Origin: Gigantopelta aegis
Taxonomy: Eukaryota; Mollusca; Gastropoda; Neomphalida; Peltospiridae
DNA: 64,000 nucleotides
NCBI RefSeq assembly: GCF_016097555.1
Contig: NC_054704.1
Location: 93,670,653-93,734,652, forward strand
Reading direction: 5' to 3'
The position numbers were made by a program, and so were the translations under genes. Below the pieces are notes generated by a model, which was given only the letters and a program-made list of their open reading frames with translations, ran no database searches and was not told where the DNA came from. Below, piece after piece: positions 10,731 through 24,853 of this stretch (its first letter is position 1; every line of letters starts with the position of its first letter).

Positions 10731-13584
10731 AAGAAAGTTAACATGACTTCTTGTTTTAGAAGAAAAATGCGAAGGTTGGTCGATGGACATAAAATCTAAC
10801 AAAATGAAAAGACAAAAATCCAGTATCACAATTTCAAAGTTTATTGCAATTTCCCTCTCCTATCAAATGTATAATTTATAAATAAACCAGTTTCAATAGA
10901 GAAGTGTTGTGATGATGTAACATAGTCTGATGCAGTAATTATAAACTATATAACTAGAGTTAAATAATGTACAATTTGGATATCCAGAATGCACACAAAC
11001 AAATAAACAGGTACAAGAAAAATAAATGTTTATCAAATAAATGTATATCAAATCATACAAATGTGCTGCTAACAAAAATATGTTTGTACGGAGCAATAAT
11101 GCATTCAGTGTATTTGTTCCCAAAACCAATTTTACATAACATAAAATAAATAATTTTTGTTACTTGAGCTCACACACTATATAACATATTTCAAATGTTT
11201 TATGATATGCTAGATCTTAAGAGGTGTCAAGTATCCACAAACAAAATAAGACCTATAAATGACATCACTACAAGTTATTTGTATACCAATGATGTCGAGT
11301 ACAATTTCAAATTTCTTAAAGATTTACTAGTATTTGCTTTATCACGAAGCAGATGCTCCACACATAAACCATGTCAATGTCAAAAGAAATTCTTAACATT
11401 CTAATTAATACAAAATTCTGTTTTTTGATCGAGACATTTCACATAAAAAAAAATCACACTTGTTTTCTCAATCCCCAGCAATCATCACAGTTGCATGTAA
11501 AGTTCACAAATACAGAAAAAACCCAGTCAGATTTTTGTTATACATGTATTAAATTTTATGAAAATAAAAAATATTTTCTCCAGTACATATACCGGTAATA
11601 GACTGGACGGTGGGGTTTTGCATAATGATTGACAATAGACTTAACTAAAAATAAATAAAATCTTTTAGCACTTCCACAACATTTCAACAGTACACACCAA
11701 ACCTTTTCTGAATTCAGATGACGAGATACATGTATGGTAAATAGACTCATATTTTACCATAATCAAAATTGGCAAGAGGACATTCAAGTTAGTATGTATG
11801 CACAATAAAATGTAATTTTATTTGCTAAAAACAAACTGCAATTTTTGGATAACCAAATACGAAAAATTATATACATTACTTCAGAAACATAAATACTAAT
11901 GTAAAAATGGGACAATACATTCCATACATTTTAAAATGCCAAATTATGTTGCTTACAGAGCAAACTTTGTTAGTTTAGTTCATAGACAAGTGCCACATCA
12001 AATTACAAGTTGCAACACCTTGGAAATGGTATGTGTTGGAAGTATGTGTATATACATCTGAGGAAGTATCTCAGTTTACGAGTATACACAAAAGCATTAA
12101 ATCAACTCAAAGTACTGGAAGTAGTTTATGTTTGAATAAGCATATGGTTAAATATACCAAGTACTGGACTTTCAGTCAAGGATCTTCCACGTACTATAAA
12201 AATATGAATTAAGCAGGCATTGAAGATCATATGGAATTAGTTCTATATTTTAGGTCTACCCAAATTTAAAACTGGATAAATATGAGTGACAAAAACACCA
12301 CACAATCAACTGTTAACACTCAACAACATGCATAAAGATTATGAATGGACAAAAACACAAAAAAATGGTTTGAGTCTTCAGTATTTTTTTTTTATATCGG
12401 AAGTATACATTAAATGAAGACCAAAAGTTTTATACAAATATTTAACACAAAGAGACTTGTGTTGAAATGTAAAAAACATAGACCTACATTGTAAGTAAAT
12501 GCATATCGGTTTATACAGAAAGATGTTAGATGGCAAATGAATGCACGGCCCAATGGATTAACAAAATATGATATCTTGTGAGAGTTGGCTGTTTACTCTG
12601 GTTCAACTTGTCCAAAAGTAAAGTGTGGAAGAATAAAACAGTTGTTCAATAATCATGGCGTTTGCATAGGACTACATGTACTTGGGTCTTACATGTGAAT
12701 TTACCGGGGAATTCTGAAACTAAGCAGATCTATATGATCATGAGAAACGAGGTGCTACAAGTTGCCGAGTTCAACAAATCTGCTTCTGAATGCTTTAGAA
12801 GGCAACTAACATGTAAAGAAAACAAAAGTTGATGATCTACATGTATTTTAAATACATGTACTTAAACACCAAAAACGTTAAAAGCATACATGCGTGCGCA
12901 GCTTCAACATAAGCTGATAGGTACTGTGTTTAGAACACTCTTGGTCCCCAAGCTATAGTATGGAGAAAACACTGCGATTTAAGTGGGTAGTGTACCTCAC
13001 TTTTATAGTACTTAATCATTGGTTTTATTATCTGGTACTGTTTGGTTGTAGTTTTAAATCTACAAAACCAGCAAGTCTGATTTTCATGGACAACAAAAAG
13101 TACTTCTCTTGCCTCTGTGGGCATGATTATGTGTCTGTTTATCAAGAAATAAACAAACATTTGTTACTATGACCAGTTAGATGGCTGCATTAAGTGTAAT
13201 GAGTAACACTGATATTTTTCAGACAGTGAACACAAACTTGAGAATAGTAAAACAAAAAGTTATAAATATAAAAATGAATATGATTTCATATATTAACAAC
13301 TCAATTTAATCAATAATACAGATTCACATAACACAAACAATGGTTATTTAGATTAAATTTGTTGTAAACATGTTCCTGATATACCATGATCCATAGTAAC
13401 TAAAATATTGACAATACAATGAGACAGCAGCATGCTTTGAAAACAAATTTGATACTCTATTTTTGTTTAAATATATGTACATGTACATTGTGTACATGTA
13501 TAGAAAAGAGAATTAAATTTTGTTCAATTTCAAAACCACGATACATTGAAGAAACAACCCCTACACAAAAAACAAGATCCAAAT
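10731..13584. other. Intergenic AT-rich stretch between BAG2 and RAB23
   Basis: No coding region, RNA gene or clear transposon end is visible. All frames are short and composition-driven. Distal parts of the RAB23 3' UTR could reach into it. Confidence 0.35.
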
Positions 13585-13950
13585 AGTGGAGATAATGACA
13601 AGGGCTTCTAGATTATGGTAGCACCACTCCCATGGCTAGTGATATTCAATGTTGGGCTAGTAAGTAACTACTATTAAAATGCCTGACAGCTAGTGAAAAA
13701 AAGTTGTAAAATGCTGTATTTAAGTCTATTTTGTAAATATGAATATCCTGGCTCCACTTCTACCTCCCAATCTTAATGTTTTTAAGCTCTATCTCCCTCT
13801 TTAGGTGACATATCTGATTATTACTATTAGTAAAATTGTATTTACTTTAAAAGTAAAGTAGGGCTAGTGGATTTAAATGTGGCTAGTAAATGTTTTAAAT
13901 TACTGATCCCATGGCTAGTGGATTTTATAAAAATTCTAGAAGCCCCGATG
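13585..13950. repeat. Dispersed GGCTAGTG repeat, uninterrupted copy
   Basis: Characteristic segments are CCATGGCTAGTG, GCATTTAAGTCTATTTTGTA, AAATATGAATATCCTG, TTTTTAAGCTCTATCTCCCT and AAAGTAGGGCTAGTG. The same order occurs at about 17280-18155, where a second element interrupts it, so this copy acts as an empty-site reference. Confidence 0.8.
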
Positions 13951-14324
13951 TCGCTCAACATTTTTAGATTTTAACATACATTTTTGAAATAATTGAATGT
14001 GAATTCTTTGCAATTTGTTTTTAAAAGTCCAAAACAAATCCTATGTCCTGTTTTGGTTAAATATACCAGTAAATAGCACACACAATTTCAAGACATAAAT
14101 GGCTCCTTAATAACATACATATATACAGATCTGAATATTTTATGGACATCACACAAACAACCACCTCTGCTATAATAGTATTAATATCACACACCAAAAA
14201 TGAAACTAAAATATGACCAATATGGGTAAGGGATCTTGATGATGATGATGATAATGCGAAATTCCCAATGATGGGAATATTTTGATTCATTTGGGTCTCT
14301 CTATCTAGTATGCAGAAATGAGTA

Positions 14325-14479
14325 CAGGTGCAGATCCAGAGGGAGGTGCTGAGGTGCACATGCCCCTTTGTTTTCCCACTGATGTCCAAAAACAAAAAGA
14401 AGAAAGCCTGTTCAAATACTTCTTACAATGTCCGGTGCCACCCCACCCCTCTTTTTACAAACTCCTGGATCTGCACTTG
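14325..14479. mobile_element. ~155-bp MITE with CAGGTGCAGATCCAG-type ends
   Basis: The left end CAGGTGCAGATCCAG (14325-14339) and the reverse complement of the right end, CAAGTGCAGATCCAG, differ at one base. Ends of this form resemble hAT-type MITEs. No matching 8-bp target duplication is seen. Confidence 0.55.
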
Positions 14480-15143
14480 AAGAACATATATTTCTGTTAG
14501 CATGTTGCTATAATACATTTTATTACAAATAAATGCCCAGGTCTCGAACACCTTTACAACTACTTAATTACTAGACTAGTAATTCCTCTAATAACTACAG
14601 GTACTTTTAGTTAACTGTGCCACAGTATCACGTGCAGAAAAAGTACCAACAGGTTTTAAAGTATGAAAATTGGAAAAGAAGGTTCAGTGACACCCTAGGA
14701 TGCTGTTTAAAACACCTAAAGCATGAAACTAACTTGGATGTGCCAAATAAGAGAACCCTAAACTTTATGGATTTGCAATTAGGTCTCAAGACTAAAATTG
14801 TAAATCAGACATGGAAAATTAATTAGAAAGGAATAAAACTTCATCAACATGACTAGACTGTGTTTCCAAACTTATTTTACTGCTCATGCATGTGTGTGTG
14901 TATTATGCATTCATATGAATGTACATGTATATGAATGCATGAACGTATGTATAAACGTGTGTGTGTGTGTATGTATGTGTTTGCACTGTATAAATATATG
15001 TATATTTAATGTTTTCTGTCAAATATAACATATCTAGAGTTTAATTCAGTAATTATGGTATATCTATGTTGCCATTCAGCCAACTATTGTCACCATAAGC
15101 CAATTTGCAACAGGTTGTAATGTTAACTAAAACTTAAAGTAAA

Positions 15144-15149
15144 TTTATT
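15144..15149 (-). terminator. RAB23: Candidate RAB23 poly(A) signal
   Basis: AATAAA on the - strand about 920 bp past the RAB23 stop codon. A second candidate lies at 14518-14523. Such hexamers are frequent in AT-rich DNA, so this is only a candidate 3' end. Confidence 0.25.
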
Positions 15150-16067
15150 TTCAGATTTCTGACCCATTAGTTTAATATGGTGGCTATATATATCTACAGC
15201 TGGTTACTTTTTAAGACAAATTAAATGTACACATTTCGAGGCTCTATTTCGTTGGGACCACCTGGCAGGTCAACTGCCATGCAGCCTTGCTTTAAGTCGG
15301 GGATGAAAACATTTTGGAAACAAGGACATCCATAATTCCTTACGACCAGTTAGAGTTATACGAGTCAGACTACAATTTTAGCAGATTCCATGCTTCCACA
15401 AATCCCAGATTTTGGGTGGGAAGTGTACAATTATGAGATGGAATATCAAAATAGCTGTATTAATGATTCCGGTGGTATCCTAAAAAACATTTCCCCAAAT
15501 TCATTGCCTAGCGAAACTCCTATATCCGTTCACCGACTTTAGGTGATGAAAACATGAAGAATTGAAAACATCTATGATCTGACATACGACAAAATACAGA
15601 AGGAATGTTGGTGACTATTAGGTGTCAAAACAAATTGTAACTGTGACACTTGGTCCAAATTGTTAGAGAAGAAATCCACCGCCAACACAGGCTATTTCTA
15701 TCAGCAGCAAGGCGATACACTAAAAAGAGTATACAACGTGTTTAAAATAACCCTACCTGTCAGCACTTTATACAAGTGTCCCACTCCGTTCCCATAAATA
15801 CATATATAAATATTCTTTGTACATGATTCTCAACAAATGACTGCATTAAACCACAACTTTTGTTCTTATGCTTTCCAATAAATATAATCGAACAGAACAC
15901 TCTGATATATGTATTGTACTTATTTCAAGCATGTGTCAAACTAAATTCAATGTCCTCCGCATTCATTTGTCCCAATCGTCTCCACTTGCTTAGCACCAAC
16001 CAGCCTGTCTACATGGACTGCAGTGCCACAGAATCCAATCAGAAAACACTGCCACTGTGATAGAGTA

Positions 16068-16207
16068 CTATAAGAGACTACATTTTCCTGCGACTAGAGA
16101 TTTCTTTCCATGCGTTCGTCGTTTACTCGGCTGTAGGCTAATAATGTCTCCTTTGTGTTTGTGGTTTTTCTCTTTCGAATGGTTCTTGACATCGTTTTGT
16201 GACAAAC
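16068..16207 (-). CDS. RAB23: RAB23 coding exon 7, prenylated tail and stop
   Basis: 140 nt encode the Lys- and His-rich hypervariable tail, including [13 protein letters not shown] (human GDVINLRPNKQRT) and terminal KCSLL, then TAG at 16070-16068. Acceptor CTGCAG. Leu in the last CaaX position favours geranylgeranylation in the usual rule; whether that holds here is untested. Confidence 0.94.
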
Positions 16208-19200
16208 CTGCAGATATAAACAAGAGATGGTTATGATACTAAATAATAGACAACTTTTTGTAAGCATAAATTGAATATAGAAAGACTACAGCATAAAGTG
16301 GAAACAATGAGCAAGTGGGGTTTTATATAACAATTGTATTATGGTGAATGATAATGACGGTCAAATGTCACACGAAATAATGTTGGATGTTAAAATCCAT
16401 TCAATATACACTTAGTGTTTTCATTAAGTGCACACTGAATAAGCAAACAGAGAGAAGCATCGTGGCTGGAAATAATATTATACACTTAGGTATAATATAC
16501 ACTGATATCCAAACAGACGGACTAATTTATGGTTTGGTTTGATGAAATGAACAATAAATGAGCAGCAGTTAGTTTTATGAGTAATTAACTGTGAGAAAAG
16601 AGTCAATGTATTGATAAAGAAATGGTGGTCTTTAGGTTTGGTAGGGGGAGATAATTCGATTACTGCATTAGCTGGCTTATTCGACAGATGGATGGATGGA
16701 CAAATGAACATGGATTTTAAAAGTGTATTTCTAGAGTTGAATAAATTAATAACAATGCTCATTTTGACTGTTGCTAACATTAAGTAGTGTTATTGGGTAA
16801 AGCTGACAATCTGATGGACAACTCTCACCGGTTCCAATTTTCTGCGGTACAGCTTCTTCTTCTATTACCGTGTTCAGCTGATCAATGTACTTCTCGGCAA
16901 GGTATCGGAACACTGGAACAAATCACAGGATCTTGCAATAAACTAAATATTCCTGCAGTGTTGTTAAACATTCATTCAGACTGAATTAATTCATTCAGAC
17001 AACATTCATTCCTTAATTTAATCAAATCATAAACTACATGTGTATAATAATTATATAGCACATGCCTTTTCATTAATTTTTCTCAAAAAACTAAAACCAA
17101 AATGATAATGAAATAGATGATTCACTAAAAAAACACACCCCATTGTACAGGTTACACTATAATACAAACAAGGTTACATAAAATTGATTATTTTCCTTTA
17201 ATTGCTACCGATATTGATGGCAGGTAACCAGAACTGTCCATACCCAAAGTCATGGTTTTCAGAAGAAACTAATGTTTAAAAAATTCAGACCCCCCCCTAC
17301 TTTAGCCATGACTGATGGCTAGTGAAAAAACTACATTGTCAAATTCTGCATTTAAGTCTGTTTTATAAATAGAGTTTATTACCAGCGTGTTTTTCGGTAT
17401 CGTCATATATTAGGAATAAAAATTGTATTATGCGAGCCTCTGGCGAGCATAATACATTATTTTTATTCCTAATATATAATATTGACGATACCGAAATACA
17501 CGAGGGTAATAATCTCTTTATCATATAAGCTCAAGCTTAATATAATGTGTTTTTGTAAACTGTACACGCCACTTTAATTCCAGTCCGCCATTACTAGATA
17601 TTCAAATGACGTAAGAATATGTGGTGCGGTGTATTTTTGAATGGAAATGACGTCATTTTGGATGTCCTTACATCAAAATAAAGTTATGCCTAACGTTTTT
17701 TATTTTCTGAACGCTGGACAGCTTTCAGTGTCAAATTGCCATTGAAATGTTTTTATTTGATGACTATGAATGCATATGTCAGTCATGGAGTGTCACCCAA
17801 GTATGTTTGCTTAAATGTCAATAAACCTAGTGCCGAAACCTTGACTAATTTACATCTAATTTGCAAAGTTATCATATTCTTAAAGTATGTGATCTGAAAA
17901 ATATCACATACTTTGACTGCACTGAAAATGTAAGATATTATATGATAAATATGAATATCCTGCCCCTTCACCCTCATATCTATGGGGTTTTAAGCTCTAT
18001 CTCCCTCTTTAGGTGACATATCCAATTATTAATATTAGTAAAATTGTATTTATTTAAAGTAGGGCTAGTGAATTTTCAATCGTGGCTAGTACATTTTTTA
18101 AATCACTGATCCCATGGTTAGTGAATTTTTATAAAAATTCAGGAAGCCCTGATGTTACACTTATTTTATAGACAGAAATATGGTACGTAGATGCAAAAGA
18201 AGCCCATTATAAATGTAAACATGTAGCGATACCTTCATCTACATTGAGATTCTCTTTAACCGATGTTCTGTAGAAACGCAGACTCAGCTTCTTAGCAAGG
18301 GCCTCTGCTTCATTGCTGCACAATGAAAAACGAACATTTCAGTACTGTTCTCTAGACATAAACACAAACACTGACATTATAACAATATAGAATTTCTTTA
18401 TGCTAAGTACTATGATCAAAATGTCAAACCTCATCATGTGATCATTAGCCTTCAGAAAGTCAGCTATCAGTCTCCCAAATCAAATATAATACAAACTAGA
18501 GACTGTCCACTAATATTAACCCTTTTTGTTGTGTGCAGCACACCATCAATTTAATTATGTTGTGGACGTAGCAGTGCAAATTATGTTACATAAATATAAA
18601 TATTGCAGAATTATCAAAATGTTATCATTTTGTAAATCTATCACATGTATTCTGAAATATTTGTAAATCTATTTACAAATTAAAAAACCAACTAAAAAAC
18701 CAACGCACGACTGAACCATGGCTTCATCAATCAGATCTATTTTGTTCTGTATGATCACCATCGCGATCTCACCTACTTCATCTTCAACCTATAACAAAGG
18801 GAAAATCCAACATCATTTGAGCATACATACACATAATCTCTGATACAGAGTTCACACTAATTGCTAACATAAACTTAACTAAAGATTCCTTCTGGTATAC
18901 CCCAAGGAAGTAAATGCTCTTCTTCAAATGTATGCAGCTATGCAGTTCAGAGACTCAGGATTTATTCCATTGATTATTTTATTTTAATAAAATAAAATTA
19001 ATTTAAGGATTGTCTGTTATTTCTTTTACGTTCATCAGGGTATGAAAAAAATCATCATTCACAAACTGTGAATCGGCTCAGTAAGACAAAGTACCAACAT
19101 AAAATGACATCATCAGGTATGACGTTCTCTGATGACATAATTGTTACAATCACTGAGAATTGAACAAACTCCCATTGCTATGGCTGGACCAATGGGATGA

Positions 19201-22200
19201 CGTTATATTGTAATGAATGTAACACAAATTTAAATATTCTTTATTATTCTTGTTGGAAGATAAACTTGTATCCAGTTAATATGAAATCGTTTGACTGATC
19301 AAACTGGCTAGATAGTCAGGGAGCAAGAGTATTCCCATTAGAATTTGATGATGAAAGCAAACGACCTGGTTTAAACTTTGAATAATCATCTAAATAGCAG
19401 AAAAATCTGCCATCTGAACAATTTCCCAGAGTGCCATCAAAAGTTTTTTTGGTAATATACAATATACCTAAGATATCTGACCAGGTGATTTGCTTTCATC
19501 ACCAAATTCCCACGGGAGCTTATTTTATGACACTTGATCCCTGACTAAGAATGAGAAATAGCTCAGTGGGCCCACTGACAGGGACTGATCCAAGACTGAC
19601 AGTAAAGCAAGAAAGCGAGCACTTTACCACTGTGTATGTGTTATATACTTTTACCTTTTGCTTCCACAATTCAATAGCTTCAAATGAATCTCTGTCAACC
19701 GTAGAGAATGCAAGCACGCAGGCCTGGGCCCCTGATAATAAAGAAAGCACATTAAGACGTGACAATGAGCAAAATCAACACAAGCTGAAGTCTTTTTCAG
19801 AAATGGTATTAGACAAGCAAGCAATTCTCTTCATTAAATGTATTCAAATAAATTTGTTACTTTTATATATTTATTAATTATAATTTAGTCAAAGCAATTC
19901 AATAAAATGAAATTTTACATTTGTTTTTATAAAAGTTTTTAAAAATAATAATTTCCAACATTCCAATGTTTTTATTCATGTGGAAGGGTGGAGTAGGTGT
20001 TTGTGGGAGGTGGATCATGCATGCTTTCTTTTAATACTGAGTTTTGATCATACCTGTACATACACGTGACATATTACACAATACACACCTGACACCAGTA
20101 CTGGTAATAACATTCTTACTTTATATTTGCTGTTATCTCCCTTTAATAGCTAGAACTACTACGGTACATGTGTTCAATGTGAATAAAAATTTGTGTGTAC
20201 AATGACTACACTTTCCCTAAAAACCAGATCCCATTCCAGAACCCATATGAAATGTGTTTAGGGTCAGTTTAAAACTTATCTTCTATATTAAAAAGAATCC
20301 TTTATTAAGATTAATTCTGCTGCCTGCAAACAAATTTTCACTAGCAAAGTCACAGCTATTCTAGCTGGCTGTTAAAATCAGTTTTGGCCCTTCTACTCTG
20401 ACATTTCAGCAGTTTTTTTTTAAATAATGCATTGATTACATGTACAACTATTGCAGGTACTGTAGTCTATTTATCACATGCTAATGTCATTTCATATTTT
20501 ATAGGACTATTCATAAAATGACACGGTGGAGTGATGGGGTGGGTCAATTTATGGGTGACTGATCTTGACTTTTTAATTTTATGGGTAGGTGTTTCTACAC
20601 AAACTCTTATGAAAGAAAAAACACCACCAAATCCAACCCCCCCCCCCCCCCCACAACAGCAACCACCAACACCACCACAAAAAAAGGCTTCCCAAAACAT
20701 CCTCCATAAAAAAAGAAAGCAAAAAAACAAAAAAAAAACAACCATCGCCACTCCCAAACACAATCAAGTCACCTATATGTACTTGACAACAAAGCAGGTT
20801 TTATTTTTTCAACACTCATGACAATTTTCCTGAAGGACATTTTCTAATTCAAGTAATTGCCAGTCTATTCCTGCTGAATAAATCTGATAAATAATATGCC
20901 CTGAAGGCAGTAGGTTGTACTTACCGGTACATGAATCTGCACTTTATGAAAACACTGTGAAGCAGCTACAGATTAAAAGTATTAAGCTTCTACTTAGGGA
21001 AAACTTAACAAGTTCCAGTAAGAGGCAGTTTATACTAAATGTAAAGCACATTGATTTATTAATCATCGGCTATTGGATGCTAAACATTTGGTAATTCTGC
21101 CATTACCTTTTTTTCATTAGTAGCAAGGGATCTTTTATATGCACTATCCCACAGACAGGATAGTACATACCAAGACCTTTGATATACCAGTCATGGTACA
21201 CTGGCTAGAACGAGAACTAGCCCAATGGGCCCACCGACTGGGATCGATCCTAGACCAACCGTGTATCAAGAGGGCACTTTACCACTGGGATACGTCCCAC
21301 CCCTTGTTTTCAATCATACCCATCACTATAACTTTCACTCGTGATGTACGAGTTGTACGGTAAATAGTCCACGGCTTTAGATGTCACTAATTTAGGCACA
21401 CAGGCTTTTTGTCTGTTCTGAGCAAACCAAAGGTTTTCTTAGTGCAGTAATATGTTAACAAAAGCTGGTAAAGAGTTGTACATATTCCAAAATGCATTTC
21501 AAATTCTTTTAATCTAAACACAGGTTAACATTTCATTGAGGTGAAATGTTTTGAGGTCAGCATGTTTGTACTTAATCTGGGCTTGCTTATTGTGGACATA
21601 ATTATTTTGGGCACTCCCGTTACAGTAAATTACCTCCTCAGCTTTGGTGTAATTTAAAGCCCTGATGGTCTTGTTACAGAAATGAGTATAGTCTTCCTTT
21701 TACTACACCAAATGCTACATTGCATATGTGCATGATGATGAAATATATTCTGCAAAACAAGACATGGCACTGTACAGGGCTATGACTAGGAAAGATGATT
21801 ATATGTGCCATACAAACATTTCATTTATCTAATCCTTCAGTTCAACAGAACTTGAAGCTTCAAAATATCATAACTGCACTGTGATCTCTCTCACCAGTGT
21901 AGTATATTTCAGCATTTAATGTATACTCATCAATGTGCTCCAGTGGTGTCATTAAACAAAACAAACAAACTTTTTATGTGTACTCTGTTCCAGGAGGCTT
22001 GACAGTTCACAGGATATGATTTTAAACAAATCATGTATCAAATGATTTCCAGCATGTTGTACATGTACATGTATATCAAACAGCCAAACTTCATGCTTAA
22101 ATCATATATATACACATTACAGATCACATTACAAAAATCACTGCTCATGCATGTACCTGATACTTAGGATAAATAAATTAGTAAACACAATGAACAAGGT

Positions 22201-22327
22201 GATACAGTACTTGATACTGTACAACACACCTAAACTCAAGAATTATTATGTACATGAATACATGTACTATGTATTTACCACTCATGTTTGTATCTCAAAT
22301 GTATTAATCTGATTGACTTTTTCTAAT

Positions 22328-22370
<43 letters not shown>

Positions 22371-23480
22371 GGGTGGGGAAAAGCCCTTTTCTCCCGGTCT
22401 GGGACCGATTCTCGATCTCTGAGACCGAAATTATTTTTTAAAAACGTGTGTTTGCCGGTCCCACTTTTGTCATTCTTGTTGGTCCGAAGCACCTGTCCAT
22501 TTCTATTATTGGAACAAATTCTTATCCGTCAAGTGGACCGGCCTGCCCAGACATCGGTATCTCATGCATGATTTAAAATAATAAATAAATAGTGGTCAAT
22601 ATGGCTAGTGGCAAGACGTCTGTGATTTTGAAGTCTGCCTAAGTATATATCGTCAGTCACTGAAGTCGGACCTACAGTAGTGTCAATCCACAGCCACTAG
22701 GCTAGACATTAAATGATTAATTTTGTCAATGTTGCTGAGCCGGTCAAGAGATTAAACAGACGTTAACAAATAACACCATTCTTGGTGAGAGAGCCATCTA
22801 GGTATTACACTCCAATTAAAACAAAGGACCCAGAGTTTGCAACTGGTTACAATCAACACCTGTCAACACCTATGTACGGAGATTTGTCGGGTCGAGTGTC
22901 CCAGTCCGAAGCAAGAGACTTTTCAGTCTTTTGTGCAATACAAACTACTTGAAATAGCATAAAATATACTGAAATAATCTATAAATGTATTTTTTGTTGA
23001 CTGTTCAATGTAGTCTATCCAATAATTATAAAAGATTTTAAAATTAACAAAAGGTTTCCACTTTTTTGTTAACAAGTGGGAGTAAGCAGAACAGCTACAT
23101 GTACTGGTTATCTCGAGAGCCAGCAGAGGTCAAATTTCATCCAATCAGTGATGATGTTATTAATCTCTTTGACTAAACATGTGCTAGCTCAGGCTGTCAA
23201 ACGCTTCAACGGTGCGATCTTTTATTAATTTTCAGGACACAGTACTGAATACTCGTACTTTTTATACATATATGGGATTTAAATTCATAACTTTTATTCC
23301 TTTTTTATATTATTTATTCCATTATGTAAAATATATACAATTTGTGGGGTTTTTTTTTTTTCACCGATGTGATAAAAAAAAAGAAGGTTTTTTTTATTCC
23401 TTTCTTTTTTCCCCCTCTCCCCTCCGTTAATGATGACATCAAGCGGGACCAATTGACAATTTTATTTTTCCCCACCCCTG

Positions 23481-23538
<58 letters not shown>

Positions 23539-24815
23539 CCTTGTAGATTAAACAGTGCTAATATTCTGTAATAAATGTTTATTATATTGCTGATGTAATA
23601 CAAAGGCAATTTGATGAACCCCAACCAAATGTGTGAAATAATCCACCAACTCTCTTCAATTAATCCTCTTAAAGGTTTTTTTTCACAATGTAATCTAGAT
23701 GAATTGTATCTTGAGTAGGACTAGGAGAGACAGCTTAATACTACACAATGTGTGTGGCTGTACTTTCCACCTTAGCCCGAGTACTCTGACTGTAAGAGAG
23801 CTAGACGGACATTTGGACATAAACACGCTCTCATTACAGTCAGAGACCAACCTATGTCTTTTTTTGGCAATTCCTGACTACCAAACGGTAGGCAACGAGA
23901 ACCGCTCTAATACCACAACAATCCTATGTTTGACGTCAAATACCTTTACATCAATCATTTTCGAGTTAAGTGATACAAAAAAATCCACATATTAATCACT
24001 AATACACTTACTACAGAAAGAAACCCGACAGCACCCACATTCAGTTACGCTTCGTGACACTCTGTCGCAACAATTGCAAAGCTCTGCGATCTATTTCGAG
24101 ACGTAGACCACGTGATTGCGCACTGGGCGATTCCGCCTTGTGCAGCAGTTACAGGGGCCGTCTCATATCAAGCGAAGTTACAACATGGAAGAGTTGGCTA
24201 ATGCCGTTTTGGATGAATTTGGATTTCATTACGTCATTAAACCAAAACAATTACACATTATTGATTCCATTTTGAATTTGAAGGATACATTTGGGGTGTT
24301 ATCGACAGGATACGGCAAAAGTATGTGCTACGTACTGCCTCCTCTTATGAGATGACCCCTGTAACTGCTGCACAAGGCGGAATCGCCCAGTCTCGAAATA
24401 GATCGCCGAGCTTTGTAATTGTTGCGATGGAGTGTCACGAAGCGTAGCTGAATGTGGGTGCTGTCGGGTTTCTTTCTGTAGTATGTGCATTAGTGATTAA
24501 TATGTGGATTTTTTGGTATCACTTAACTCGAAAATGATTGATGTAAAGGTATTTGACGTCAAACATAGGATTGTTGTGGTATTAGAGCGGGACTCATTGC
24601 CTACCGTTTGGTAGTCAGGAATTGCCAAAAAAAGACATAGGTTGGTCTCTGACTGTAATGAGAGCGTGTTTTATGTCCAAATGTCCGTCTAGCTCTCTTA
24701 CAGTCAGAGTACTCGGGCTATTTCCACCTGAAAACAGGTTGCATTCACTATTCAGTTTACCCAGTAAAAGTGTACATTTTTATATAATTATACTATAACT
24801 TTATAAAATGAAAAC

Positions 24816-24853
<38 letters not shown>

